DNA from: VGPE01 sp031431395
Lineage (GTDB): Bacteria > Chloroflexota > Limnocylindria > Limnocylindrales > CSP1-4
Length of the DNA stretch: 16,943 nucleotides
NCBI GenBank assembly: GCA_031431395.1
Contig: JANPDJ010000154.1
Span: forward strand, 1-16,943
Direction: 5' to 3'
Below are positions 1 to 7,963 of the stretch, one piece after another. Both the position numbers and the translations under genes were made by a program. How positions within the stretch are numbered: position 1 is the stretch's first letter; the number at the start of each line of letters is the position of its first letter. The notes beneath the pieces were generated by a model. The model saw only the letters and a program-made list of their open reading frames with translations, was not told where the DNA came from and did no database searches.

Positions 1-818
1 GTCACGCTTCCGGACACGAGCGCCATCACGCGGGAAACGCCGAGAGCGCGGTAGCCCGCCAGCAGCCTGACACGATCGTCGCCGCCCGGCTCGATGTCGA
101 GCGGCAGGATGTGGACGGAGACGGCGAGCCTTTCGGGATCCCGGCCCACCTCCACGCAGATCGCCCGGATGACCGGCAGTGCCTCCTGCACCGCAGCCGG
201 ATTGGGCCCATCGAGATTGAGTTCATCCGCGAACTGCGCGGCGAGCCGCCAGGCTGCCCGGCTGTTCCCGCCGACGATGATGGGAATCCGCGGTGCCTGG
301 CCGCCTCGCGGGTTGTTGATCGCGTTCACCGCGCGTTCGCGCGTTCCGTCAACGGTGGCCCGGCCGTCCGCGAACATCGCTCGAACGATCTGGAGCGTCT
401 CGCCGAGGACGACGGCTCGCGCCGCGAAGGGATCGAATGCGAACCCGTACGCCAGCGCCTCCTCGCGGGTAGCGCCCGCCCCGAGGCCCAGCTCGAAGCG
501 GCCGCCGCTGATCACGTCGAGGGTCGCCATGTGCTTGGCGAGGAGTGCGGGGTTGCGGAGCCCCGCACGCGCGACAAGCGGTCCCAGCCGGATCCGCCGG
601 GTAGCGGTCGCAAGAGCGCCGAGCACGGCGAACGCCTCCAGCGTGGGCTCGTCCCGGATCGTCCCGAACGTTCCCACGTGGTCGTAGCCCCACGCGGATT
701 CGAACCCCAGGGCCTCGGCCTGCACCGCCACCGCCAGGGTCCGGCGCCACGCTGCCGCCGGATCCCAGCCCGCGAATTCGCCCGTGAGCCCCTGTGGCAC
801 CAGGATCCCGATCTTCAC
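1..818 (-). CDS. LLM class flavin-dependent (probably F420) oxidoreductase, 3' end cut by window edge
   Basis: Reading the minus strand from a GTG at 818 gives 272 codons with no stop up to the window edge, so the C-terminus is missing. The family is usually about 290-330 residues, so perhaps 20-50 are lost. The start reads VKIGILVPQG, the typical first beta strand of a luciferase-like TIM barrel. It is followed by AEALGFESAWGYDHV, then a segment ending GGRFELGLGAG, and later PRIPIIVGGNS; all are hallmarks of bacterial luciferase-like monooxygenases. Members use FMN or F420; the similarity to mycobacterial-type LLM proteins makes F420 likely, but this is inferred. No strong Shine-Dalgarno precedes the GTG. 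The gene lies 40 bp downstream of the membrane-protein gene on the same strand, so co-transcription is likely. The substrate cannot be told from sequence. Confidence 0.88.
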   Translation of the reverse strand, partial: MKIGILVPQGLTGEFAGWDPAAAWRRTLAVAVQAEALGFESAWGYDHVGTFGTIRDEPTLEAFAVLGALATATRRIRLGPLVARAGLRNPALLAKHMATLDVISGGRFELGLGAGATREEALAYGFAFDPFAARAVVLGETLQIVRAMFADGRATVDGTRERAVNAINNPRGGQAPRIPIIVGGNSRAAWRLAAQFADELNLDGPNPAAVQEALPVIRAICVEVGRDPERLAVSVHILPLDIEPGGDDRVRLLAGYRALGVSRVMALVSGSV

Positions 819-858
819 GCGCCGGCGTGCCGTGGCCTCGTCGGAGTCACCTCGTGCG

Positions 859-2538
859 TCACGCCTGGGCCGACCGGGGCTTCGGGCGGAACCGGAAGAA
901 GCCCCAGAACAGCAGGGACACGATGCCGAAGGCGATGAACAACCCGAGTGCCAGAGCGAAGGGCACGCCCCCGGCAGCCGGGATGTACCCGTTCGCGGGG
1001 TTGAGCAGGATGAACAGGAAGCCGAACAGCCCCACGCCGTACAGGACGTACCAGCGCAGCCGCTGATGGCGGAACACCAGTTCGCCCGGGAGGAACCGGA
1101 GCGGCATCAGCGAGAACACGACGCCTTCGATTCCGGCGACGCCGATCGCGGCAAGCAGGCTCAGTGCGACCGTGCCCGGCACGGTGTCCTCGACGCCCGG
1201 AATGCGGACGGCGCCCAGCGTGATCCAGGCGACAAACGACAGCGCGAGGAGCCACCAGGCGCCCAGGGCGCCCGCGCGACCGTCCTGCGCCGGTTCCAGG
1301 CTCTTCGCGAAGGAATAGCCGAAGACGAGGCCGTAGAGGTACCCGGGCATGAACCCCACCAGGCGCGAGATCAGCACGCACACCGCGGCCACCAGGAGCG
1401 TTGGCATGAGCGCCGAGAGGTAGCCGTTGTCACTCACGAGCCGCCGGTGCAGCGCACGGCTGGGCAGTGCCCCGATCCACGTCACAACGACGAACCCGAT
1501 CACGAGCCCGGCGTACGTCACGAGGGAGCGCGCGTCCGGCCCGAACGCCGGGTCAAGGAGGCCGTAGAGGAGCCCCGAGAGAAGGACGAACGCCAGCACA
1601 GCGAGCCGCCGCCGCCAGGAGCCCGGGGCTGTGCCGACGGCCGGCCCTGACTTCGGCCGAACCAGCCGGCCGACAATCGGGAGCCGGCCGAAGCCGGCCC
1701 GGATGTCCGCGTAGTTCTGTTCCAGCGTGGAGTTGAACAGCTGACTGGGGAACGGCAGGAGCGCCAGGATCAGGAGTGTCAGGATGCCGGCCTGCGCCAG
1801 CGCGAGGGTGTCGAGCGAGGCTCGGGCAGGAGCGATCACCGAATCGGCCCACGCCGAGTGGCCCAGCGTTCCCGCTGCCGCACCCAGGGCTTCGTCGATC
1901 CCGCCGGCCGTCTGCTGGAGTGCGAGGCTGCCACCGGCACCGATGAGCGCGAGGCCGACCAGGCCGACGCCGCGACGGGTCAGGCCCGTGGGCTTCCGCA
2001 CAGCCCAGGCCAGGCCCAGCAGACCCACGAGCACTGCGATCAGACCGCCGCCGCCCAGCACGGTCAGCAGCGGATTCACGTCATCGATGATGACTTGGAT
2101 TTCTCCGTCGCAACCGGGACCCGACCCGGTGGAGTAGCCCGAGATCAGGAAGACCCGTCCCAGGACGGCCAGCGCGGAAATCTCGAACGTGTCGGATTCG
2201 GCCGCAGTGGCCGGATCGGCCGGACCGCCTCCCAGCGGGATCGCGAAGCCGAGGGCGGTGGCCTTGATCGTCGCGTAGGTCTGGGGTGCCGGCGCACTGC
2301 CGACCCCGGAGATCCGGTCCGTCGACCGGACGTGCCAGGTGGCGTTCGCCGTGAGGTCGATGGGGCCCCCGGAGGTGGATGTCCCGGTGACCGCACAGCC
2401 ACCCCTGACGGTAGCGGCAGCCGACCCTGGCACGGCCGCAAGCAGGGCCGCAGCCAGCGCCAGCGCGAGCGCCCCCCGGCGAACGACAACCCCCGAACGA
2501 TCGCGTGGTCGAGGTGCCATCCCGCTCAACTCAGCCAT
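859..2538 (-). CDS. Uncharacterised polytopic membrane protein with signal peptide and extracytoplasmic N-terminal domain
   Basis: From ATG 2538 this encodes 559 residues. That start has AGGGGGG six bases upstream; an upstream ATG (2592) adds 18 residues unlike a protein start, and ATG 2520 is a later alternative. Residues about 19-42 are a classic signal peptide (two Arg, a Leu/Ala-rich core, then AAA). Residues 43-155 form a secreted domain with only two cysteines (48 and 143), a possible disulfide. From about 159 on there are roughly ten hydrophobic segments (near 159-180, 190-207, 248-263, 312-328, 339-357, 377-395, 427-445, 454-476, 497-513, 527-547). A conserved-looking cytosolic or loop motif FPSQLFNSTLEQNYADI lies at 263-279, followed by YGLLDPAFG (325-333). 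These recall the actinobacterial 'FGLLP motif-containing membrane protein' group, but that match is from memory and weak. Function is unknown. It sits between SMP-30 and LLM genes on the same strand. Confidence 0.8.
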   Translation of the reverse strand: MAELSGMAPRPRDRSGVVVRRGALALALAAALLAAVPGSAAATVRGGCAVTGTSTSGGPIDLTANATWHVRSTDRISGVGSAPAPQTYATIKATALGFAIPLGGGPADPATAAESDTFEISALAVLGRVFLISGYSTGSGPGCDGEIQVIIDDVNPLLTVLGGGGLIAVLVGLLGLAWAVRKPTGLTRRGVGLVGLALIGAGGSLALQQTAGGIDEALGAAAGTLGHSAWADSVIAPARASLDTLALAQAGILTLLILALLPFPSQLFNSTLEQNYADIRAGFGRLPIVGRLVRPKSGPAVGTAPGSWRRRLAVLAFVLLSGLLYGLLDPAFGPDARSLVTYAGLVIGFVVVTWIGALPSRALHRRLVSDNGYLSALMPTLLVAAVCVLISRLVGFMPGYLYGLVFGYSFAKSLEPAQDGRAGALGAWWLLALSFVAWITLGAVRIPGVEDTVPGTVALSLLAAIGVAGIEGVVFSLMPLRFLPGELVFRHQRLRWYVLYGVGLFGFLFILLNPANGYIPAAGGVPFALALGLFIAFGIVSLLFWGFFRFRPKPRSAQA

Positions 2539-2675
2539 CCCCCACCCCCCTGAGTGCCAGCCCGGCCGGCACAGGAACCGCCGGCAGCGCATCGCTCACG
2601 GTACTCGCCGCGGCGCCGCGCGACGAGGGGTGGAATCCGTCCGCTGGACGCGAATGGCGCCCGAAGCCGAAAACC

Positions 2676-3614
2676 TCAGGTCGTGTCGTCCACCCAGGGG
2701 GTGACCGCGCCGCGGATCCCGACCTCGATCATCCAGAGGGCGGACGTGGCCGTGATGAACAGCGTCGTCCCGCCGGGGCCGCCGAACGTGCAATTGGCCG
2801 CCGGCTCGGGCAGGAGGATGCGGCCCAGTTCGGTTGCATCGGGCGCAAGGACGTGGATGCCGTCGCCCGCCGACGTCCACACGTTCCCCTCGACGTCCAC
2901 CCGGAACCCGTCGGGAACGCCGGGCTCGATGACCGTGAAGACACGCGCATTGGCGAGGGATCGGCCGTTCACGACGTCGAAGGCGAGGATCCGGTGGTGG
3001 CCGTTCTCCACTCGTCCGGACGAGGTGTCCGAGACGTACAGCGTGCGCTCGTCGGGCGAGAAGGCGATGCCGTTCGGGTCGATGAGGTCGTCGCTCACCA
3101 TCGCCAGTTCACCCGTGGCCCTGTCCAGGCGGAACACGTAGCAGGCACCCAGTTCGGATTCGGCCTGGTAGCCCTCGTGGTTGCTCACGATGCCGTAGGG
3201 CGGATCGGTGAACCAGATGGCGCCATCGGACGCAACCACAACGTCGTTGGGCGAATTCAGGCGCTTGCCCTGGTACCGGTCCACCACGGCAGTCCGGCTT
3301 CCGTCGCGGTGATAGCGGGCCACCTGCCGGGTACCGTGCTGGCAGGCGAGCACCGTACCGTCGTGATCCAGCGTGTGGCCGTTGGCGAAGTCGGACGGGC
3401 GATGCTCCTCCGCCACGGTGCCGTCCGCCGCCGACCAGCGCAGGACGCGGTTGTTGGGGATGTCGCTCCAGAGGAGCGCGTTCTCGCCGGGCAGCCACAC
3501 CGGGCCCTCCGCCCAGACGAACCCATCGGCGAGCCTCGTCAGCCGGGCGCCCGGCGGAACGAGACGATCGAATCGCGGGTCGCGAACGATCCGCGGAGCT
3601 GGTTCGCCGGTCAT
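2676..3614 (-). CDS. SMP-30/gluconolactonase/LRE-like family protein (sugar lactonase-like)
   Basis: The product has 312 residues starting at ATG 3614, chosen because GGGAGG lies nine bases upstream and the protein begins in register with the family; an ATG at 3731 would add 39 non-conserved residues. It is a six-bladed beta-propeller lactonase type: EGPVW (E36), SPNDVVVASDGAIWFTDPPYG (N123), DPNGIAFSPDERTLYVSDT (N181) and PDGFRVDVEGNVW (D235). These four residues match the metal-coordinating Glu, two Asn and Asp of SMP-30 and gluconolactonase, so an active metal site is expected. Family members hydrolyse sugar lactones; the true substrate is open. There is no signal peptide, so it should be cytoplasmic. 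It is divergent from the amidohydrolase across 131 bp and heads a minus-strand series with the membrane protein (137 bp gap) and the LLM oxidoreductase. Confidence 0.9.
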   Translation of the reverse strand: MTGEPAPRIVRDPRFDRLVPPGARLTRLADGFVWAEGPVWLPGENALLWSDIPNNRVLRWSAADGTVAEEHRPSDFANGHTLDHDGTVLACQHGTRQVARYHRDGSRTAVVDRYQGKRLNSPNDVVVASDGAIWFTDPPYGIVSNHEGYQAESELGACYVFRLDRATGELAMVSDDLIDPNGIAFSPDERTLYVSDTSSGRVENGHHRILAFDVVNGRSLANARVFTVIEPGVPDGFRVDVEGNVWTSAGDGIHVLAPDATELGRILLPEPAANCTFGGPGGTTLFITATSALWMIEVGIRGAVTPWVDDTT

Positions 3615-3745
3615 TCCCCTGGACCTCCCGCGTGAAACCCGTGCGCACCGTAGGAACAGAGGAATACCATGCGCGACGACCGGGCAGGGAGCCGATTCGG
3701 CGACCAGGCGAGAACCCGGGCGCTCGTCCATGAGGCATCGCCAGG

Positions 3746-4915
3746 ATGACCCTGTCCCCCACCTCGCGGGTGGACCTGCTCGTTCATGCCGATCGCGTCG
3801 TGAGCCCGGATCGCGGCCTCGACGGCCCCGGCGCGGTTGCCATCCGCGGCGACCGGATCGTGGCTTCGGGACCCGAGGCGCTCGCCTTCGAAGCGGCCGC
3901 GCGTCGCGTCATCCGCCTGGACGAGGCAGTCCTGCTGCCGGGTCTCGTGGATCTGCATGCGCACCCCGACCTGCGAGCGGACGGGTCCAAGTACGGCGTG
4001 GACCCGGACGTCGAATTCCTGCGGCGAGGCGCGACCACGGTCATGTCGCAGGGCGATGCCGGGGGCGGCGACTGGGAGACGTGGGCCGCGGTCACGCTCG
4101 GCGGTTCGCAGACGCGCATCCTCATGGCGCTGAACCTCTCCGCGCGCGGTGAAGCCATGGCCGGCCCGGCGCTGGAGGCTGCCTCCGACGTCGATGTCCT
4201 CGCATGTGCGCGCGTGGTCGCGGCCAACCGCGGAAGCATCTGGGGCATTGCCGTCAACACGGCCCGGCCGGTCACCGGCACGAACGATCCGCGCACCGTC
4301 CTCCGACAGGCGATCGCGGCCGCGGAGCGGGCGGACGTGCCGCTCCTCTTCGGAAGCCGTCGCGAAACGGATGTTCCGCTGGACGAGCAGCTCGCGCTTC
4401 TCCGGCCGGGTGACGTGGTGACGTACTGCTACTCGGGCACGCCGGAGAACATCCTGGCCAACGGGACGACCCGCGTCCGCGACTCCGTCCGGGACGCGCG
4501 CCGGCGCGGGATTCTGTTCGACATTGGCCACGGCATGGCGTCGCTGGACTTCCGGATCGCTGAAGCAGCAATCGCGGACGGCTTTCCGCCCGACACCATC
4601 TCCACGGACCAGTACCGGCGGCACGTTGGTTCTGTGCCCCAGCACGACCTGCCGCGCACCATCTCCAAGCTGATCGCGGCCGGCATGCCCGAACTGGATG
4701 CCTTCGCCGCCGCGACCTCGAGGCCCGCGGCCGTATTGGGCCTGGCCGGGGAGGTGGGGACACTGACCGCCGGCTCGTCCGCGGACCTGTGCGCGCTGCG
4801 CTGGAACGCCGATGCCGCCCCACTGGTGGACACGGAGGGGGGAACCCGCCGTGGCGGCTGCTGGGAGCCGGTCTTCGTGGTCCGGGCAGGCGAGATCGTG
4901 ACGCCGGCGGCGTGA
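3746..4915 (+). CDS. Amidohydrolase superfamily protein, COG3964 (dihydroorotase-like/deacetylase) type, with altered metal ligands
   Basis: The product has 389 residues. The N-terminal beta-sandwich is followed by LPGLVDLHAHPDLR with the metal-binding HxH (H71, H73), then RGATTVMSQGDAG. The segment 256-288 (GILFDIGHG to DTISTD) strongly resembles COG3964 enzymes, once misannotated as dihydroorotases; one characterised member (Atu3266) hydrolyses acetyl-(R)-mandelate-type esters. D288 of ISTD fits the strand-8 Asp. Oddly, the expected strand-4 Lys (usually in GIKxR) reads GIAVN (A169), the strand-5 His region reads PLLFGSR, and the usual HCFHG-type strand-6 motif reads YCYSG (Y227, S230). The binuclear site therefore looks incomplete. 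GAGG lies ten bases before the ATG. A GTG at codon 9 is an alternative start. The gene is convergent with the Ldh-family gene, 32 bp apart. The family call is firm; activity and substrate are uncertain. Confidence 0.85.
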   Translation: MTLSPTSRVDLLVHADRVVSPDRGLDGPGAVAIRGDRIVASGPEALAFEAAARRVIRLDEAVLLPGLVDLHAHPDLRADGSKYGVDPDVEFLRRGATTVMSQGDAGGGDWETWAAVTLGGSQTRILMALNLSARGEAMAGPALEAASDVDVLACARVVAANRGSIWGIAVNTARPVTGTNDPRTVLRQAIAAAERADVPLLFGSRRETDVPLDEQLALLRPGDVVTYCYSGTPENILANGTTRVRDSVRDARRRGILFDIGHGMASLDFRIAEAAIADGFPPDTISTDQYRRHVGSVPQHDLPRTISKLIAAGMPELDAFAAATSRPAAVLGLAGEVGTLTAGSSADLCALRWNADAAPLVDTEGGTRRGGCWEPVFVVRAGEIVTPAA

Positions 4916-4919
4916 TGCG

Positions 4920-4943
4920 CGGGCCGGCGCCCGACGCGGCCCG
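4920..4943. terminator. GC-rich hairpin between two convergent genes, candidate terminator
   Basis: In the 32-bp gap between the convergent amidohydrolase and Ldh-family stops, CGGGCCG (4920-4926) pairs perfectly with CGGCCCG (4937-4943) around a ten-base loop. Its location fits a shared bidirectional terminator. There is no T-run on either side, so intrinsic termination would be weak. Confidence 0.35.
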
Positions 4944-4947
4944 GCGG

Positions 4948-6054
4948 TCAAACCCCCAGGTCGCCGTCCAGGCCGTACTTCTCCGCGAATCCGCGCAGCT
5001 TCTCCACGACCGAGGTGTGGAGCGGCACGCCGTTGACCGTCCGGTCCTGATGGTTCTCCCATTCGGGCACGCCCGCGACCAGGACGCGGTCGAAGCCCGG
5101 AGCGGGACGCGACGATCGGATGTCGCGCATCCGCTCGTCCATCTGGCGGCGGTATTCCTCCACCGGCGCGAACGCATCGACCCGCCATGCGCCGAAGAAA
5201 TGGTTGCTGTGCGGCGGCTCACCTTCGACGGCCGTGAAGCCGAGACCGGAGAGCGCCCCGCACATGATGTCCACCCACACCATGAGGCCAGAGCCCTTGT
5301 GCCCCGCGCCGTCCTTCGACCCGCCGAACGGCAGGAGTGTGGACGCGTCGATCGCGGCCTGCGGGTCTGTCGTCGGCCGGCCGTCCGGTCCCAGCGCCCA
5401 TGTCGGCGGGATCGGCTTGCCATCCCGCCGGTAGATGAAGACCTTGCCGAACGCGGATGTTGAGGTCGCCATGTCCAGGATGAAAGGTGGCTCATCGCCG
5501 CACGGTGCGGCGACCGCGATCGGGTTGGTGGCCAGGCGGGCGTCGAGGCCGCCGAACGGCGCGACGTTGGGGACCACGCCGTTCGTCATCGCCAGGCCGA
5601 TCATGTCGCGCGCGAGCGCCATGCGCGGGTAGATCTGGGCCATGCCGAAGTGGCGGGAATGGCCGACCGAGGCAAAGCCCGCGCCCACCGTCGCGGCCCG
5701 TTCCATCGCATCGTTCATCGCCATGTGGCCCGCTACGAACCCGAGGCCCCGATCGCCCTCCCACCGGGCGGTGACCAGGGTCTCGTGGACGATCCGGATA
5801 TTGGGCCGTACGTTGATGAAGCCCGATTCGATCCCGGCCAGGTACGACCCGAGATTCTCCGAGACCCCGTGCGACTCGTGGCCCACGAGATCCGCCAGAA
5901 CAATGCCGGCAGCCGTGATCCGGGCGTGCTCCTCGGGCATCCCAAGATGACGGAAGCAGGCTGAGACAAGCGCCTCAAGTCGATCTACCGGGACGCGGAC
6001 TCGCCCGGTCATGTCCGTCGCGATCGTCGATCCGGCAGCGGGGGCGAATGCCAT
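4948..6054 (-). CDS. Ldh family NAD(P)-dependent oxidoreductase (malate/L-lactate/ureidoglycolate dehydrogenase type)
   Basis: The product has 368 residues from ATG 6054. That start is firm because AGGAG (6061-6065) lies six bases upstream; an ATG at 6090 would add 12 residues spanning that site. This is the LDH2/MDG2 fold, unrelated to classic Rossmann lactate dehydrogenases. Family motifs in order: ADLVGHESHGVSENL (H59, H62), GHSRHFGMA (131-139, with the conserved His of the HFG motif), TNP (176-178), FILDMATS (191-198) and GHKGSGL (251-257). Members oxidise 2-hydroxy acids or related compounds with NAD(P): malate, sulfolactate, ureidoglycolate, or reduce cyclic imines such as piperideine-2-carboxylate. 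The sequence alone does not choose among them. It is convergent with the amidohydrolase and divergent from the M20 gene. A product of the neighbouring hydrolase (a mandelate- or ureido-type hydroxyacid) would be a logical substrate, but that is inference. Confidence 0.9.
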   Translation of the reverse strand: MAFAPAAGSTIATDMTGRVRVPVDRLEALVSACFRHLGMPEEHARITAAGIVLADLVGHESHGVSENLGSYLAGIESGFINVRPNIRIVHETLVTARWEGDRGLGFVAGHMAMNDAMERAATVGAGFASVGHSRHFGMAQIYPRMALARDMIGLAMTNGVVPNVAPFGGLDARLATNPIAVAAPCGDEPPFILDMATSTSAFGKVFIYRRDGKPIPPTWALGPDGRPTTDPQAAIDASTLLPFGGSKDGAGHKGSGLMVWVDIMCGALSGLGFTAVEGEPPHSNHFFGAWRVDAFAPVEEYRRQMDERMRDIRSSRPAPGFDRVLVAGVPEWENHQDRTVNGVPLHTSVVEKLRGFAEKYGLDGDLGV

Positions 6055-6466
6055 TCGATGCTCCTCTTCGCCAGGTAAATCCATGGCCACCGTCCACCGC
6101 GATGACGACCCAACTGATGACCGCGGAGGCCGGCGCGACCAGAAAGACGATCGCGGCCGCGACGTCTGACGCCGGCGCAGCCGCTGCCCAGCTTAGGACC
6201 GCGGCGGCCCTCCCCGAGGAGCGGTCCGGCGGTATCCTCCGATCGCGCTCGCGACGAGCGAGCACGCATGGAGGGCTCATGCGGACCGACGGAGACTCGC
6301 AGGGCAAGGACCGTGGCGTGGAAGGTGAGCCGGACGGCCCACGCGATCCTGCGCTGGTGCGCCTGACGCGCTTCGCGCGGGACGCGGCGACGGTGAGACC
6401 TCGCACCGCCGCTGGCCAGGCGGGCACGACCGTCGTCGGGTTCTCCGGCGCTCTAGACTGCCGGGC
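6055..6466. other. 412-bp divergent intergenic region between Ldh-family and M20 genes
   Basis: This spacer must hold the start signals of two divergent genes. On the minus side there is the AGGAG of the Ldh-family gene. On the plus side there is a -10-like TAGACT seven bases before the M20 ATG and a possible 63-codon ORF beginning at 6279. I see no convincing -35 element, operator palindrome or RNA motif in the remainder. Confidence 0.6.
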
Positions 6467-6470
6467 ATGA
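6279..6470 (+). CDS. Possible small ORF (63 aa) overlapping the M20 start by ATGA
   Basis: ATG 6279 is preceded by GGAGGG with a short three-base gap. The frame runs 63 codons to TGA at 6468-6470, which overlaps the M20 ATG at 6467 as ATGA, the usual geometry of translational coupling. By my count about four fifths of its third codon positions are G or C, somewhat above what non-coding DNA here should show. The product is hydrophilic and rich in Arg, Asp and Gly, with no motif or membrane segment I recognise. Against it: it resembles no known family, and a leaderless-type -10 inside its last codons offers a different way to start the M20 gene. It may be spurious. Confidence 0.25.
   Translation: MRTDGDSQGKDRGVEGEPDGPRDPALVRLTRFARDAATVRPRTAAGQAGTTVVGFSGALDCRA
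6454..6459 (+). promoter_or_regulatory. -10-like TAGACT placed for a leaderless M20 transcript
   Basis: TAGACT is followed by exactly seven bases and then the ATG at 6467. This is the spacing that puts transcription start on the A of the start codon, as in leaderless genes of high-GC bacteria. No Shine-Dalgarno precedes this ATG, and no good -35 hexamer is visible 16-18 bases upstream. Confidence 0.4.
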
Positions 6471-7867
6471 CCGCTGACGAACGATCCCCGCGACCGCGTC
6501 TCGAGCCGGCCCTCGAGCGGTACATCGAAGAGCACCGGGGGCGCTACCTGGCGGCCGTGGCAGACCTCTGCCGCCTGCCCAGCATCTCCGCCCAGAACAC
6601 CGCGCTCCCCGAGACCGCGCGGGCCGTGATGGACCTGATGCACCGCTGGGGACTGCCGGCTGAGATCGTGGAGACGGACGACGCGCCCGCCGTGTATGCC
6701 GAGATCAAGGGGCGTTCCCCGCGGACGATCCTGCTCTACAACCATTACGACGTGCAGCCGCCCGACCCTCTCGACGAGTGGCTCTCGCCGCCGTTCGAGC
6801 CCACGATCCGCGACGGCCGCCTCCACGCCCGCGGCGTGGCCGACGACAAGGGCGACCTCGTCTCGCGTCTCGCGGCGGTCGAAGCCCTGCTAGCCATTCG
6901 CGGCGAACTGCCGATCGGCGTGAAGTTCCTGTTCGAGGGCCAGGAGGAGATCGACGGCCCGGCGATCCAGGACTGGATCCGGCGCAACCCGGAGCGGCTG
7001 GCCTGCGACCTCGCCTTCGTGGAGGCATCGGAACTGGACCCGTCCGGGCGGCCGATGCTGGTCCTCGGCACCAAGGGCATGCTCTACGTGGAGCTTGAGG
7101 CCCGCGGCCCGTCGATCGACGTCCACTCCTCTCTTGCGGCAGCGGTGCCGAACCCGGCCTGGAAGCTCGTCCGCGCCCTGTCGGCGATCATGGATTCCGA
7201 CGGGCAGATCCTCATCCCGGGCTTCTTCGACGACATCCGGCCACTCACCGCGACGGAGCGCGCCAACATCGCCGCGCTCCCCGACCCAACCCAGTCCTGG
7301 CGCGAGCAATTCGAGCTCACGTCCTTCCCCGGCGGCCTCGACGGCACGGCGCTCCTGGAGAAGGTGCTGAGCGAGCCCACGGCCACGATCTGCGGCCTGT
7401 GGAGCGGCTACTCGGGCCCGGGTCTCAAGACGATCCTGCCGGCCGTGGCACGCGCCAAGGTGGACTTCCGCCTGGTGCCGAACCAGCACCCCTCAGACAT
7501 CCTCAAGAAGCTCCGCGCGCATCTCGACGCGCAGGGCTTCGCCGATGTCGTCATCACCGTCCACACCCAGGACGGGATCCCCGCCCGGACGCCGTCTGAC
7601 GACCCGTGGGTCCAGCGCGTGGCCGCCATCTCGAGCGAGTGGTACGGCAAGCCGGCCGGCGTCCAGCCGAACTCGGCGGGCGGCGTCGTCATGGAGCCCT
7701 TCATCACGGCGCTCGGGGCGCCCACGATGTTCGGAGGGGTCCGCCCGCCGGGCGGCCGCTACCACGCCCCGAACGAGTACATCGAGGTGGACGAGTTCAC
7801 ACCGGCGGTGCTGTTCTTCGCCTACCTGCTCGATCGCCTGGGGGCCGAGGGCACACCAGGTCGCTGA
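6467..7867 (+). CDS. M20 family metallopeptidase (dipeptidase/carboxypeptidase type)
   Basis: The product has 466 residues, the normal length for M20 dipeptidases of the carnosinase/CNDP-like branch. Zinc and catalytic residues are all visible: NHYDVQPPDPLDEW (H93 ligand, D95), GVADDKGD (bridging D126), FEGQEEIDGP (E160 general base, E161 ligand), FVEASELD (likely E186 ligand) and GRYHAPNEY near the C-terminus (H433 ligand). SIDVHSSLAA (H220) lies in the lid/dimerisation domain and usually contacts substrate. No signal peptide is seen, so it is probably cytoplasmic, cleaving dipeptides or related N-acyl or carbamoyl amino acids; specificity is not readable. The start at 6467 is the only sensible ATG, without a Shine-Dalgarno but with a well-placed -10-like hexamer. 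It is convergent with the PLP enzyme gene, 96 bp downstream. Confidence 0.93.
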   Translation: MTADERSPRPRLEPALERYIEEHRGRYLAAVADLCRLPSISAQNTALPETARAVMDLMHRWGLPAEIVETDDAPAVYAEIKGRSPRTILLYNHYDVQPPDPLDEWLSPPFEPTIRDGRLHARGVADDKGDLVSRLAAVEALLAIRGELPIGVKFLFEGQEEIDGPAIQDWIRRNPERLACDLAFVEASELDPSGRPMLVLGTKGMLYVELEARGPSIDVHSSLAAAVPNPAWKLVRALSAIMDSDGQILIPGFFDDIRPLTATERANIAALPDPTQSWREQFELTSFPGGLDGTALLEKVLSEPTATICGLWSGYSGPGLKTILPAVARAKVDFRLVPNQHPSDILKKLRAHLDAQGFADVVITVHTQDGIPARTPSDDPWVQRVAAISSEWYGKPAGVQPNSAGGVVMEPFITALGAPTMFGGVRPPGGRYHAPNEYIEVDEFTPAVLFFAYLLDRLGAEGTPGR

Positions 7868-7925
7868 CGCTCGCGCGGCTGTGCGGCTGAGGCTCACCGG
7901 CAGGCGCACGCGGCGGGTCGAAGGC

Positions 7926-7958
7926 GCACGTATGGCCGTGCACCCGCGACGATCGCGG
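7926..7958. terminator. Two adjacent hairpins in a convergent gap, candidate bidirectional terminator
   Basis: Between the convergent M20 gene and the PLP enzyme gene there are two perfect short hairpins: GCACG/CGTGC (7926-7941, six-base loop) and CCGCGA/TCGCGG (7944-7958, three-base loop). Position favours termination for both strands, but neither is followed by a T-tract. Confidence 0.35.
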
Positions 7959-7963
7959 CTCCC

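Noticed and set aside
3611..5188. 525-codon open frame on the minus strand opposite the amidohydrolase
   Set aside because: Its product is Arg/Gly/Pro-rich with no family features, while the plus frame has clear amidohydrolase motifs. Long antisense frames are expected in DNA this GC-rich.
5975..6826. 283-codon minus-strand frame covering the divergent spacer and the M20 start
   Set aside because: It overlaps both real genes, has no motif, and its N-terminal half is antisense to the conserved M20 region.
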